From positions 124,001 to 188,000 of the forward strand of contig NZ_LBHJ01000019.1 in NCBI RefSeq assembly GCF_001006305.1: a DNA stretch of 64,000 bases. The letters are read 5' to 3'. Of the stretch, positions 8,535 to 16,422 are shown in pieces. Every line of letters starts with the position of its first letter. Position 1 is the first letter of the stretch. Position numbers and translations under genes: made by a program. Source of the DNA: Silvibacterium bohemicum (GTDB taxonomy: Bacteria; Acidobacteriota; Terriglobia; Terriglobales; Acidobacteriaceae). The notes beneath the pieces are model-generated. The model was not told where the DNA came from. It was given only the letters and a program-made list of their open reading frames with translations, and did no database searches.

Positions 8535-9593
8535 ATGGACCAGTCCCCTCTAATACCAAAACCGTTTCGGCTCGGGCCGTTCGTCGTTATTGCCGCGGTG
8601 GTTGGCATAGCCGCCGTTGCTTTCGCATACACTGCCGGATGGCTTTCCCCCCACAGGCTGACTCCTAAGAAGCTGGTCGCGGGATTGGCGCCGCCCGGCG
8701 GACCGGCGCTCGGCCATCGCCGCAACCACGCCAAAGGCATCTGCTTTACCGGAACACTGAACGCGAATGGGGATGGCTCGACGCTCTCCAAGGCGCAGGT
8801 TTTTGTCCGCGGTCAATATCCGGTTGTGGGACGCTTCAACCTTGCTACCGCAGATCCCAATGCAGCGGACGCCATGGTGCGTGTCCGCGGTCTCGGCATC
8901 AGCATCACTACGCCGGACGGCCAGGAATGGCGCAGCGCCATGATTGATGCGCCGATCTTTCCGGCTTCCACGCCGAAAGACTTCTACGGACTTCTGACCG
9001 CCTCCGCAAGCAAGGACCCAGATGCGATGAAGGAGTTCATTGCAGGCCATCCGGGGTTTCTTACCTTCCTCGGTTGGGCCAAAAGTGCGCCGTGGACCTC
9101 GAGCTATGCGGAAGAGCGTTACAACAGCCTCGACTCCTTTCTGTTCGTCGACCAATCCGGCGCGAAGCATCCCATTCGCTGGTCGCTGATTCCAGCGGCG
9201 CAACCGGTTCCTATCGCGCCTGGGGATCTGGCGAAACGCGGCCCCGATTATCTTGAGCAGGAGATTACTCAGCGTGTTTCCGCCAGCCCTCAACGCTGGA
9301 CTCTCGTGATCACTGTCGCAAACCCTGGCGATCCCACTGCGGATCCCAACAAGGCGTGGCCTGCGGATCGTCGCACCATCAACGCCGGTACGCTCATCGT
9401 GCAACAGATCGAGCCGGAGCGCGATGGCCCGTGCCGCGACATCAATTTCGACCCGACGGTTCTGCCTTCCGGAATTACAACGTCGGATGACCCATTCCCC
9501 GCTGCTCGCTCGGCGGCATATTCCCGGTCCTACAACAGCCGTACGGCCGAATCCTCGTATTATCCGCGTACCGACGCAGGAGCAAAGCAATGA
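8535..9593 (+). CDS. Membrane-anchored catalase-family peroxidase
   Basis: The 352-residue product is a short catalase-fold protein of the catalase-related peroxidase group, about 150 residues smaller than ordinary monofunctional catalases. An uncleaved membrane anchor (FVVIAAVVGIAAVAFAY, about residues 16-34) should place the enzyme outside the cytoplasm. The distal heme region is read in RRNHAKGICFTG, the core in YPVVGRFNLA and VRVRGLGISI, and the proximal heme ligand in RSAAYSRSY (the R-x3-Y motif) near the C-terminus. The stop codon overlaps the start of the cytochrome b561 gene (ATGA), which implies translational coupling and suggests that electrons from the membrane reach the peroxidase, or that both belong to one peroxide-handling unit. 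Confidence 0.88.
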   Translation: MDQSPLIPKPFRLGPFVVIAAVVGIAAVAFAYTAGWLSPHRLTPKKLVAGLAPPGGPALGHRRNHAKGICFTGTLNANGDGSTLSKAQVFVRGQYPVVGRFNLATADPNAADAMVRVRGLGISITTPDGQEWRSAMIDAPIFPASTPKDFYGLLTASASKDPDAMKEFIAGHPGFLTFLGWAKSAPWTSSYAEERYNSLDSFLFVDQSGAKHPIRWSLIPAAQPVPIAPGDLAKRGPDYLEQEITQRVSASPQRWTLVITVANPGDPTADPNKAWPADRRTINAGTLIVQQIEPERDGPCRDINFDPTVLPSGITTSDDPFPAARSAAYSRSYNSRTAESSYYPRTDAGAKQ

Positions 9594-10144
9594 CAACAGC
9601 CCGCACACGCTTTACAGCGCCGCAGCGATTGCTTCATTGGCTTATGGCCATCTGCATTTTGTCCATGCTGTTCATCGGTGTCGGCATGGTCTCGACCGTC
9701 ACTCCCAAATATTTGACACTGGTCCAGATTCATAAGCCGCTCGGCATCGCCATTCTCGTCCTGGTGCTCATCCGCCTGACGCTGCGCTTGATTTACGGCG
9801 CTCCGGCGCTGCCCGCCGGTCTGCCGGAGCCGATCAAGCTGGCGGCCCATCTGTCGCAGGTCATTTTGTACGCGCTGATGATTGCCATGCCCATCATCGG
9901 CTGGGCGATGCTGTCCGCCGCTGCCTACCCGGTGGTGCTCTTCGGCGGTGTCCATTTGCCACCGATCCTGCCTGTAAACCCTGGCCTGCATACGCTGCTG
10001 TGGCATGCGCATTATTACCTGGCCTTTGCCTTCTTCGCTGTCATCCTGATGCACGTTGCAGCGATTCTCTTTCACAAGCTGGTCAGAAACGACGGGGTAT
10101 TTGAAACCATGGCGCCTGTGCTTACGCACGATCGCTCAGAGTGA
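9590..10144 (+). CDS. Cytochrome b561
   Basis: The 184-residue membrane protein has four predicted helices (about residues 15-35, 45-65, 85-108 and 145-165) and the spaced His residues of bacterial di-heme cytochrome b561: RLLHWLMA in helix 1, IHKPLGI before helix 2, and WHAHYYLAF plus LMHVAAILFHKL at the C-terminus. This family passes electrons from the quinone pool, or removes superoxide, at the cytoplasmic membrane. Its ATG overlaps the stop codon of the upstream peroxidase gene by four bases, so the two proteins are probably made together. No further gene follows on this strand; the cytochrome c gene ends 139 bases away on the opposite strand. Confidence 0.92.
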   Translation: MTTARTRFTAPQRLLHWLMAICILSMLFIGVGMVSTVTPKYLTLVQIHKPLGIAILVLVLIRLTLRLIYGAPALPAGLPEPIKLAAHLSQVILYALMIAMPIIGWAMLSAAAYPVVLFGGVHLPPILPVNPGLHTLLWHAHYYLAFAFFAVILMHVAAILFHKLVRNDGVFETMAPVLTHDRSE

Positions 10145-10282
10145 TCGCCCCGCGCTTTTGAGAGTCTCCTATCGATAAGGACGCCTGAGGGTTTCGCCGG
10201 AATCGTCGAAACCCAGCGTCGCGATCGTTCCACAGAATAATGTGCCGTTCGCTGCAAATGGCGGCGGCTCCAGCCGCTTCGG

Positions 10283-11053
10283 CTACTTCTGTTGTTTGAA
10301 GTAGGCGATGATGTCCGATCTCTCCTGTGCCTTGGGAAGATGAAAGTCCATCTTGTTGTCTGCCACCATCGTGTCCGGATCGCTGAGCCATTTATCCAGC
10401 GTCGCTTCGCTCCATGTAACGTTAAAGCTTTTCAGAGCTGTCGAGTAGTCGAACCCGGCTACGCTACCCGCCCGCCTACCGAAGACACCTCCCAGTGGAG
10501 GCCCTTCTCGATTGCCCTGCAATGCATGGCAGCCTGTGCATCGCTTTTCAAATACCATCTTGCCCCGTTCAGCATCGCCGGTGCCGGTTGCGCCTGACTG
10601 TGATGCTGCATCGCTTTTTTGCATACTCGAGAGCGTGGCCACCTCTTGAGTCGTCAGAGCGGAACTTGGGTGAAGAAGCCGGTATTGCAGCGGCGGCATC
10701 TCATTGGCCTTCGCTTCGTGAATGATCTGTCCGATCGATTCCTCCTGCATATCGGCAGGCATCTGATCCCAGATTGAAAGGTTCATCCTTTCGCGTGCCT
10801 TTACGATATCCCGCTCAATAAGCCACGATCCCGGCGCCAGGCGCGCATACACCGGCCACCGTGTTTCATTCGAATGGCAGTCGGCGCAGTGGTTGATCAG
10901 AATTTTCTTTGCGTCTGCCGGCATATTGGCCTGTACCAGCAACGTGTCGAGCCCCTTTACAGGCTCGACACGGGGGTCTCCAAAGGGATGAAAAAATCCC
11001 CCAATTAAAGCAATAGCTACGGCCAGCACAATGATTACAGCTGAATATCTCAC
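10283..11053 (-). CDS. Membrane-anchored diheme cytochrome c
   Basis: The start is a GTG at 11053 overlapping the stop codon of the metallophosphoesterase gene (GTGA), giving 256 residues. A hydrophobic N-terminus (VIIVLAVAIALIGGFF) acts as signal or anchor. Two heme-binding motifs are visible: CADCH near residue 54, in the haem-binding domain context HCADCHSNETRWPVY, and CTGCH near residue 176, in a class I cytochrome c context with GPPLGGVFGRRAGS. A Met ligand for the second heme is likely in the later KMDFHLP segment. It is probably a periplasmic electron carrier. The coupling to a Tat-exported phosphoesterase suggests a shared extracytoplasmic process, not yet identifiable. Confidence 0.88.
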   Translation of the reverse strand: MRYSAVIIVLAVAIALIGGFFHPFGDPRVEPVKGLDTLLVQANMPADAKKILINHCADCHSNETRWPVYARLAPGSWLIERDIVKARERMNLSIWDQMPADMQEESIGQIIHEAKANEMPPLQYRLLHPSSALTTQEVATLSSMQKSDAASQSGATGTGDAERGKMVFEKRCTGCHALQGNREGPPLGGVFGRRAGSVAGFDYSTALKSFNVTWSEATLDKWLSDPDTMVADNKMDFHLPKAQERSDIIAYFKQQK

Positions 11054-12042
11054 ACGCCCTCCGCCAGCGAGTGATCGACCACGGCAAGATGACTGTGTCC
11101 GCGAACCACCTGGACATTGGTTACTCCGATCACGCTTTGCAGCTTGCCGGCTGGAACGACCATAGGTCCGGGGTTGGGAGCGGTGCCGGGTGCGGGCTGG
11201 GGAAATGCAGTAGCCATTGCGGTATGAAACGCAACGTTGCCTTCCACCTTCTGCACCACCTGATGGATATGACCGTTCAACACTGTGACCGATCCAAAGC
11301 GCTTCATGAGTGAGAGCGCCTGCGCGCCATCGGCCGTGCCCCAGCCCCACTTCTCATAAACCATCCACAATGGAATATGAGCGAACACCACAAGGGGTGT
11401 AGAGGCGCTCAATCCTGCAAGGTCGGATTTCAGCCAGGCCAGCTGGTCCGCACCCAGGTTACCCATTGCATCTACCTGCACGCAGTTGTTCAATCCAACA
11501 AAGTGAACGCCTTTGTGGTTAAAGCTGTACCAGCCACTACCCATCGTTCCCTTGCCATAGCGTTCCTTGTAGAGCGCTCCATCGTCGAGCGAGAAGTCGT
11601 GCTCTCCCGGGACATAGAACACCTCCGAGACCTTGGAGCTCTTGATCACCTGCGAGGCCGTGTCGAACTCCGAGGCCTTCGAGTTCTGCGTGATGTCGCC
11701 GGTGTGAATCATGAAGTCCGGAGCCTTCCCGCTTGAGGATGCCGCATCGATCTTGGCGATGGCCGTCTGCAGTGTTCCCGTAACATCCGGGTTTGCGCCC
11801 TTGTTGAATCCAATATGACTATCGCTGATCTGCACAAAAGAAAAATCTGAGACCTTACCGGCGCCGCCAGACTTGACCGCCTGCGCCAGCAGCCTGGACG
11901 TTGGCACGCCGCCGGCCATCGTCCAGAGCAGACCCGTGCCCGCCCATGCCATGCATCCCAGAAAATTCCGCCGGTCGATCCCGTCACTCGCAGGCTCCGC
12001 CTGGTTGTCCTGCACTACTTCGTCTTCTTCAAAATGATTCAT
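11050..12042 (-). CDS. Tat-exported calcineurin-like metallophosphoesterase
   Basis: The 330-residue protein starts at 12042 with a GGGAGCTGGA ribosome-binding site just upstream. Residues 22-50 carry a twin-arginine signal (DRRNFLGCMAWAGTGLLW). The metallophosphoesterase metal motifs follow: QISDSHIGF (D-x-H), HTGDI (G-D), PGEHD (the GNHD equivalent with Glu for Asn), FAHIPLW and NGHIHQ. The enzyme should be a periplasmic dinuclear-metal phosphoesterase; its substrate is unknown. The stop codon overlaps the GTG start of the diheme cytochrome c gene. It is transcribed divergently from the DUF1684 gene. Confidence 0.9.
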   Translation of the reverse strand: MNHFEEDEVVQDNQAEPASDGIDRRNFLGCMAWAGTGLLWTMAGGVPTSRLLAQAVKSGGAGKVSDFSFVQISDSHIGFNKGANPDVTGTLQTAIAKIDAASSSGKAPDFMIHTGDITQNSKASEFDTASQVIKSSKVSEVFYVPGEHDFSLDDGALYKERYGKGTMGSGWYSFNHKGVHFVGLNNCVQVDAMGNLGADQLAWLKSDLAGLSASTPLVVFAHIPLWMVYEKWGWGTADGAQALSLMKRFGSVTVLNGHIHQVVQKVEGNVAFHTAMATAFPQPAPGTAPNPGPMVVPAGKLQSVIGVTNVQVVRGHSHLAVVDHSLAEGV

Positions 12043-12262
12043 ATCCAGCTCCCATCGATTTACTTGCCTGCATCGTTGATAACTGGCGAGGGCCGGATTT
12101 ATTCGCGACGAAATGTGCAATCTGACCGAAGAATAAAACTGCCGGAATTTAGTTCTCCAAACTATGATCCCCTCCGAGGAAGATTCCACCGGTGTGTGCG
12201 GCGTCGCATCGGATCGAGTACCCCCGCAACAAGGCGCTTACATTTTCGGCAATCGATCATCG

Positions 12263-13171
12263 ATGCGAGCAGCACGTTGCTTGCTTCTTTTCTATTTCTT
12301 TCTACATCCCCTCGGCTGGAGCCAGCAGAATAGCAATTGGACGAAAGAAGAATTGGTCTGGCGAGAGCATCGCGCCTCGCGTCTTTTAAGCGACCCTCCC
12401 CGTGGATGGCTCTCCGTAGTCGGCTTGGACTGGTTGACTGAGGGCGCTTCAGTCTCAGTGGGATCGGCCAGCGATAACACGATTCGCTTGGACCACTGCT
12501 CACCGCATCTTGGTGTCTTCCATCTCAACCATGGGAAAGTGACCCTCACAGCTTCCGCAAGCGGATTTCCGGGCGGCATGCAGATGGATGGTCAGAAAGC
12601 GAGCGAGCAAACCCTCCGCCCCTTTCCCAGCTCGGACAACCCATCCACAATCAAAGACGACTCCGTGACGATCTATATCTTGGCGGCTGGCAACAAGCTT
12701 GGACTCAGCATCTGGGATTCCAAGGCGCCCGCCAAACTGCAGTTTCACGGCTTGCAGTATTTCCCCCCAGACCCCAACTATGTCATTCACGCTCGTTGGA
12801 TTCCCTACACTCCGCCTCGTGTGGAGACGCACGCCTCGATCCTGGGGATTTCCAATCAAAGCACGGTACCGGGAGTTGCGGAGTTTGTTCTTGAAGGCAA
12901 GAGGTTTCGAGTAGAGCCACTGGATAGGGACGAGACTTCGCTGCAATTTCCGCTGGCCGATCGTACCAACGGCGCCTCAACGTATGGAGGTGGCCGCTAT
13001 CTCCACACTGCTTACCCTAGCCACGGCTTGGGGCATCCAGGAACGATAGTGCTGAACATGAACCGTCTGTACAACCCTCCGTGTGCCTTCACCCACTCTG
13101 TCAACTGCACACTGGCGCCGGCTCAAAACCGGCTGACAGTAGCGATAAACGCAGGCGAGAAGAAGTACTAA
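12263..13171 (+). CDS. Secreted DUF1684 protein
   Basis: The start at 12263 gives a 302-residue product with a signal peptide (MRAARCLLLFYFFLHPLG, cleaved near WSQ). The remainder matches the DUF1684 family. Characteristic segments are GWLSVVGLDWL near residue 47, GSASDNTIRL, RWIPY, and the ending LNMNRLYNPPCAF followed by QNRLTVAINAGEKKY. The family has no established reaction that I can state. An in-frame opening begins at 12164 but would put 33 uncharacteristic residues before the signal peptide. The gene diverges from the metallophosphoesterase and precedes the ECF sigma operon by 67 bases. Confidence 0.82.
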   Translation: MRAARCLLLFYFFLHPLGWSQQNSNWTKEELVWREHRASRLLSDPPRGWLSVVGLDWLTEGASVSVGSASDNTIRLDHCSPHLGVFHLNHGKVTLTASASGFPGGMQMDGQKASEQTLRPFPSSDNPSTIKDDSVTIYILAAGNKLGLSIWDSKAPAKLQFHGLQYFPPDPNYVIHARWIPYTPPRVETHASILGISNQSTVPGVAEFVLEGKRFRVEPLDRDETSLQFPLADRTNGASTYGGGRYLHTAYPSHGLGHPGTIVLNMNRLYNPPCAFTHSVNCTLAPAQNRLTVAINAGEKKY

Positions 13172-13238
13172 GGTTCTGCTCTCCGCGCAAGTTTCATCTC
13201 CATTCACGACTCTAAGTCGCATCGAGGACATCTGTACA

Positions 13239-13772
13239 ATGCCAGCCCGTAACGGTAGCGTGCTGTTCGAACAACTTGCGCTACCTCTGCTGCCGTCGCT
13301 TTATAGCCACGCATTCTGGCTCAGCCGAAACCAGGAAGATGCTGAAGACATCGTGCAGGAGACAATCTCCAAAGCACTGCGCGCTTTCGACTCCTTCCAA
13401 TCCGGCACCAATTTCAGAGCATGGATCTTCCGTATCCTGCGCAATACGTTCCTGACATCGCGCGCTGCCATTGCAACCTCACGCACAGTTTTCATGGAAG
13501 ACCATGTCGATCTTTTCGACGTCAGCGATCCTAGTCCGACTCCGGAAGACCACCTCCTCCGACTCGACAATCATGCGGCACTGACCGAAGCGTTGGAGCG
13601 CCTGCACCCGCAGCTTCGCGAAGTTCTATTGCTCTGCGAGATAGAGGAGCTCAAATACAAAGAAATTGCTGTCGTTCTCGACATACCGATTGGCACCGTT
13701 ATGTCGCGAATCTCTCGTGCTCGCAGAACCCTTTACGCGCAACTGAGCCAGCAAGTTGGGTCGTTGCTATGA
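13239..13772 (+). CDS. ECF-type RNA polymerase sigma factor
   Basis: The 177-residue protein has the two-domain ECF layout. Region 2 includes NQEDAEDIVQETISKALRAF and NFRAWIFRILRNTFL (about residues 30-80). Region 4 includes LHPQLREVLLLCEIEEL and a helix-turn-helix with PIGTVMSRISRARRTL (about residues 120-170). The stop overlaps the start of the zinc-finger anti-sigma gene (ATGA), the usual arrangement for a sigma/anti-sigma pair. It is closely similar to the sigma factor at 18681-19385, sharing the GTNFRAWIF..LRNTFL core. It is the likely regulator of its own operon, including the HDO-GNAT fusion gene. Confidence 0.93.
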   Translation: MPARNGSVLFEQLALPLLPSLYSHAFWLSRNQEDAEDIVQETISKALRAFDSFQSGTNFRAWIFRILRNTFLTSRAAIATSRTVFMEDHVDLFDVSDPSPTPEDHLLRLDNHAALTEALERLHPQLREVLLLCEIEELKYKEIAVVLDIPIGTVMSRISRARRTLYAQLSQQVGSLL

Positions 13773-14536
13773 TTCAAGACCATCAACATCTGAGTTACGA
13801 AGAGGTAAGCGCCTTAGTCGATGGCGAGTTGATACCACGCGACGCACACGATCTTGAGCAGCATCTGGCGTCGTGTCATTCCTGTGCCCTCAGCGTTATT
13901 TCTGCCATGCAGCTCAAGAGCGCCACGAAGCGCGCCTTTAAACGCTTCGCCCCTCCGCCAGAAGTTCTCACTCGCTTTCGAGCTCGACTTCTCCCGGAAA
14001 CGCCGAAGAATCCTGCTCGCGTTTACACAGCGCGGTCATTGATACGGGGCGCACTTGCCGCATGCCTGCTCCTTGCATTATCTCTACTCATCCGGCGAGA
14101 GGTACGCCAATCCAGCGGCCTCGCTGCGGAACTGCTCGATCAACACTTGGCTTTGCTCTCTAGCGACTCCCCGCCTGAAGTCATCTCGAGCGATCGTCAC
14201 ACCGTAAAACCCTGGTTCGACGGCAAGCTTCCATTCAGCTTCAACCTACCCGATGCATTTCCTTCCGGGACTACTCTCAAAGGTGGTGATCTCATCTTTC
14301 TCGACGGGCACCCTGCTGCGTTGCTCGTCTTCACGGTAGGCAGGCACCAGGCATCGGTCTTTCTCACGCAGAGATCGTTCGCTGGAACTCCATCCGTTGC
14401 CCGCAGAACTCTCTCCGGATTCACAATCCAGTATGCGAAAACTCAAGACCTGTATCTCACCGTCGTGAGCGATGGAAATCCCTCTGATCTCGCCCTCCTC
14501 GTGTCCGCCTTAGTAGCGGAACAATCGCCTCGTTAG
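13769..14536 (+). CDS. Zinc-finger anti-sigma factor, membrane-bound
   Basis: The 255-residue protein begins with an anti-sigma zinc finger: the H-x3-C-x2-C motif is read in EQHLASCHSC at about residues 31-40. A single transmembrane segment (RGALAACLLLALSLLI, about residues 91-106) separates the cytoplasmic sigma-binding part from a roughly 145-residue extracytoplasmic sensor domain, which contains LIFLDGHPAALLVFTVG and a Ser/Thr-rich end. The gene overlaps the sigma gene by four bases. The signal that releases the sigma factor cannot be read from the sequence. Confidence 0.88.
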   Translation: MIQDHQHLSYEEVSALVDGELIPRDAHDLEQHLASCHSCALSVISAMQLKSATKRAFKRFAPPPEVLTRFRARLLPETPKNPARVYTARSLIRGALAACLLLALSLLIRREVRQSSGLAAELLDQHLALLSSDSPPEVISSDRHTVKPWFDGKLPFSFNLPDAFPSGTTLKGGDLIFLDGHPAALLVFTVGRHQASVFLTQRSFAGTPSVARRTLSGFTIQYAKTQDLYLTVVSDGNPSDLALLVSALVAEQSPR

Positions 14537-14544
14537 GCTCGTGG

Positions 14545-16221
14545 ATGCTTCGCTTCGTCTTAGATTTTTTTGCCAATGCCCAGAATAAAAGCGGACTACG
14601 CCAGTTCTCTGATGCAGAGGTAATAACAATGTCCCGAGCACTTACCCACTCTATTCGGGTAATTGAAGAATCCGGAATATCAGAGCGGAAAGATGCAAAA
14701 CCGCAAGAAGAGATAAAACAAAATATGAATGCAAAACTTTCTTTAGATAAGTACAACCAGCTTCTCGCTCCTGCGCGAGAACGGTTTGAGACGAGCATCG
14801 GCCTCAGTGCCATTCGGTCCGGTAACGATCCGCGAATGCTGGAAGCCTTTCTCCTCTACTTCTGCGCAATCGGCGCTCAGATGACAGAACCGGTAGAGAG
14901 CTGGATTCGCCGGGCGGCCGCACGCTGCGCAGACCTTGGTTTTTCGGCACTCGCCGAAGCATTGCTTCGACATGCGCGAGCCGAAGCCGGTCATCACCTG
15001 ATGATGATTGCCGACCTTCGCTCTCTGGCAGCTCACTGGAACTTACGGCATAAGCCCCCTGTCGATGCCGATGAACTGCTGCGTGTCGCACCCAGCCGCG
15101 GAGCGAAAAACTACTGCCTGGTGCACGAGGAGAATATTGTCGGGAACACACCCTACGCACAGATTGCTATTGAGTACGAGATAGAGCAGCTTCCCCTTCG
15201 CTACGGCGGCTTGTTTGTAGCTCGATGTCTGGAAATCTTTGGACCGGATATTCTTCCCTCCATAAGCTTTGTGACTGAGCACATCGATCTCGATATCGGT
15301 CATACAAAGTTCAATGCACAGGAACTGGCAAGAGTCATCGACCAGATTCCTGAAAGCATGCCAGTCCTGGTGGCAGCAGGCGGCGCAGCATTGGATGCCT
15401 ACGCGCAATTCCTCACTGATTGTGTCGAGCTTGCTCAGCTTCATTGCCAGGCGCTCGAGGCCGTCTCGGAAGTGCCTTCCGAATTCCTGACATGGCAATT
15501 ACGCTGCCCGATCCGGGGTTCGATGAATGAATTGGAAGATTCGCCGGCAGAATGGTTGGACGAGGTAAGAGCTCTTCGTGGAGCCGCTCTCTTCGATAAT
15601 GGCAAGCGGCCAAAGTTTAAATCTGCCGATGGGTGCTATACAGACGCTGACCCGATAGATCTCTATTCATGGCATGTACTGGCATATGCCGGCGACACTC
15701 TTGCGGGTTGTGTGCGTGTCTACCCCCTGGCTGAGAACAGCCCGCCGTGTTTAACGGAAGACCTGCTGGGAGATAAATCCTTCGAGGAAACATTAGTCAA
15801 ACTCGCCTCCAATCGTGGCGATGTCATCGAGATCGGAAGATGGGTGGTGGACCCTGTCCTCCGCGCGCAGAATGGACTTGCGCCGGGCATCGGTTTACAA
15901 CTCGCCGCTAGTGCCGGAGCGCTCGCTCTCGCGCTCGTGAATCAATCGCAGTCGACAAATGCCGTAGCATTGTTTTCTGCCGGAAGCCAGGATAATCAGT
16001 ACCTGATGCTGTGTCGCCTGGGCTTGAAAACCATCTACGGACTCGAACCTGTGATCTCCGCCGAGTACAACGACGTGATACGAGTGATGTACTGCAAAGG
16101 CCCGCAAAAACTGCAGCACCGATTTCGTCGCCTGATGGATGCCATGGCAAGCCTTATGAAAATGGATCGGGCGCTCCGCATCTCATCACTTTGGAGCGCT
16201 TGTGTTGAGTTGTGCCAGTGA
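14545..16221 (+). CDS. Heme-oxygenase-like diiron domain fused to AHL-synthase-like GNAT
   Basis: The 558-residue product reads as two enzymes in one chain. Residues about 70-310 look like a heme-oxygenase-like diiron oxidase (HDO; iron-containing redox enzyme family). E147-x2-H150 lies in RHARAEAGHH, further acids in IAIEYEIEQ (E210, E212, E214), and H246-x3-D250-x2-H253 in TEHIDLDIGH, the spacing of HDO metal ligands. Residues about 335-545 look like a GNAT acyltransferase of the acyl-homoserine-lactone synthase/FeeM type, with AGCVRVYPL (387-395) and VIEIGRWVVDP (427-437). HDO enzymes of the UndA class oxidise fatty acids, and FeeM-like enzymes acylate amino acids, so an oxidised or desaturated N-acyl product is a reasonable inference. 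The gene starts 8 bases after the anti-sigma stop. A second start at 14725, with AGAAGAG upstream, would remove 60 low-complexity residues. Confidence 0.7.
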   Translation: MLRFVLDFFANAQNKSGLRQFSDAEVITMSRALTHSIRVIEESGISERKDAKPQEEIKQNMNAKLSLDKYNQLLAPARERFETSIGLSAIRSGNDPRMLEAFLLYFCAIGAQMTEPVESWIRRAAARCADLGFSALAEALLRHARAEAGHHLMMIADLRSLAAHWNLRHKPPVDADELLRVAPSRGAKNYCLVHEENIVGNTPYAQIAIEYEIEQLPLRYGGLFVARCLEIFGPDILPSISFVTEHIDLDIGHTKFNAQELARVIDQIPESMPVLVAAGGAALDAYAQFLTDCVELAQLHCQALEAVSEVPSEFLTWQLRCPIRGSMNELEDSPAEWLDEVRALRGAALFDNGKRPKFKSADGCYTDADPIDLYSWHVLAYAGDTLAGCVRVYPLAENSPPCLTEDLLGDKSFEETLVKLASNRGDVIEIGRWVVDPVLRAQNGLAPGIGLQLAASAGALALALVNQSQSTNAVALFSAGSQDNQYLMLCRLGLKTIYGLEPVISAEYNDVIRVMYCKGPQKLQHRFRRLMDAMASLMKMDRALRISSLWSACVELCQ

Positions 16222-16321
16222 AAGACGGGCACGCTGGATCTGGGCACCCTTCAGAAACCGAAACAAGTTGGCTTCAGGCATTCTGTTAGGAAGGTTCTAC
16301 TGAATGACTCGCAGAAAGCGT

Positions 16322-16373
16322 TGGGCCTGCCACATTGGCCGAAGTCGAATTTGACTTCATTGCGGCAGGCCCA
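16322..16373. terminator. Nested hairpin between convergent genes
   Basis: TGGGCCTGCC (16322-16331) pairs perfectly with GGCAGGCCCA (16364-16373). Inside the loop a second hairpin forms from GAAGTC (16341-16346) and GACTTC (16353-16358). It lies between the end of the HDO-GNAT gene and the end of the oppositely directed CadC/TPR gene, so it could end transcription from both sides. No T-run is present. Confidence 0.55.
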
Positions 16374-16422
16374 TCTCATTCAATCCCCGGCAAGTTGTCT
16401 GATGGCCACCTGGTTGGGCCGC

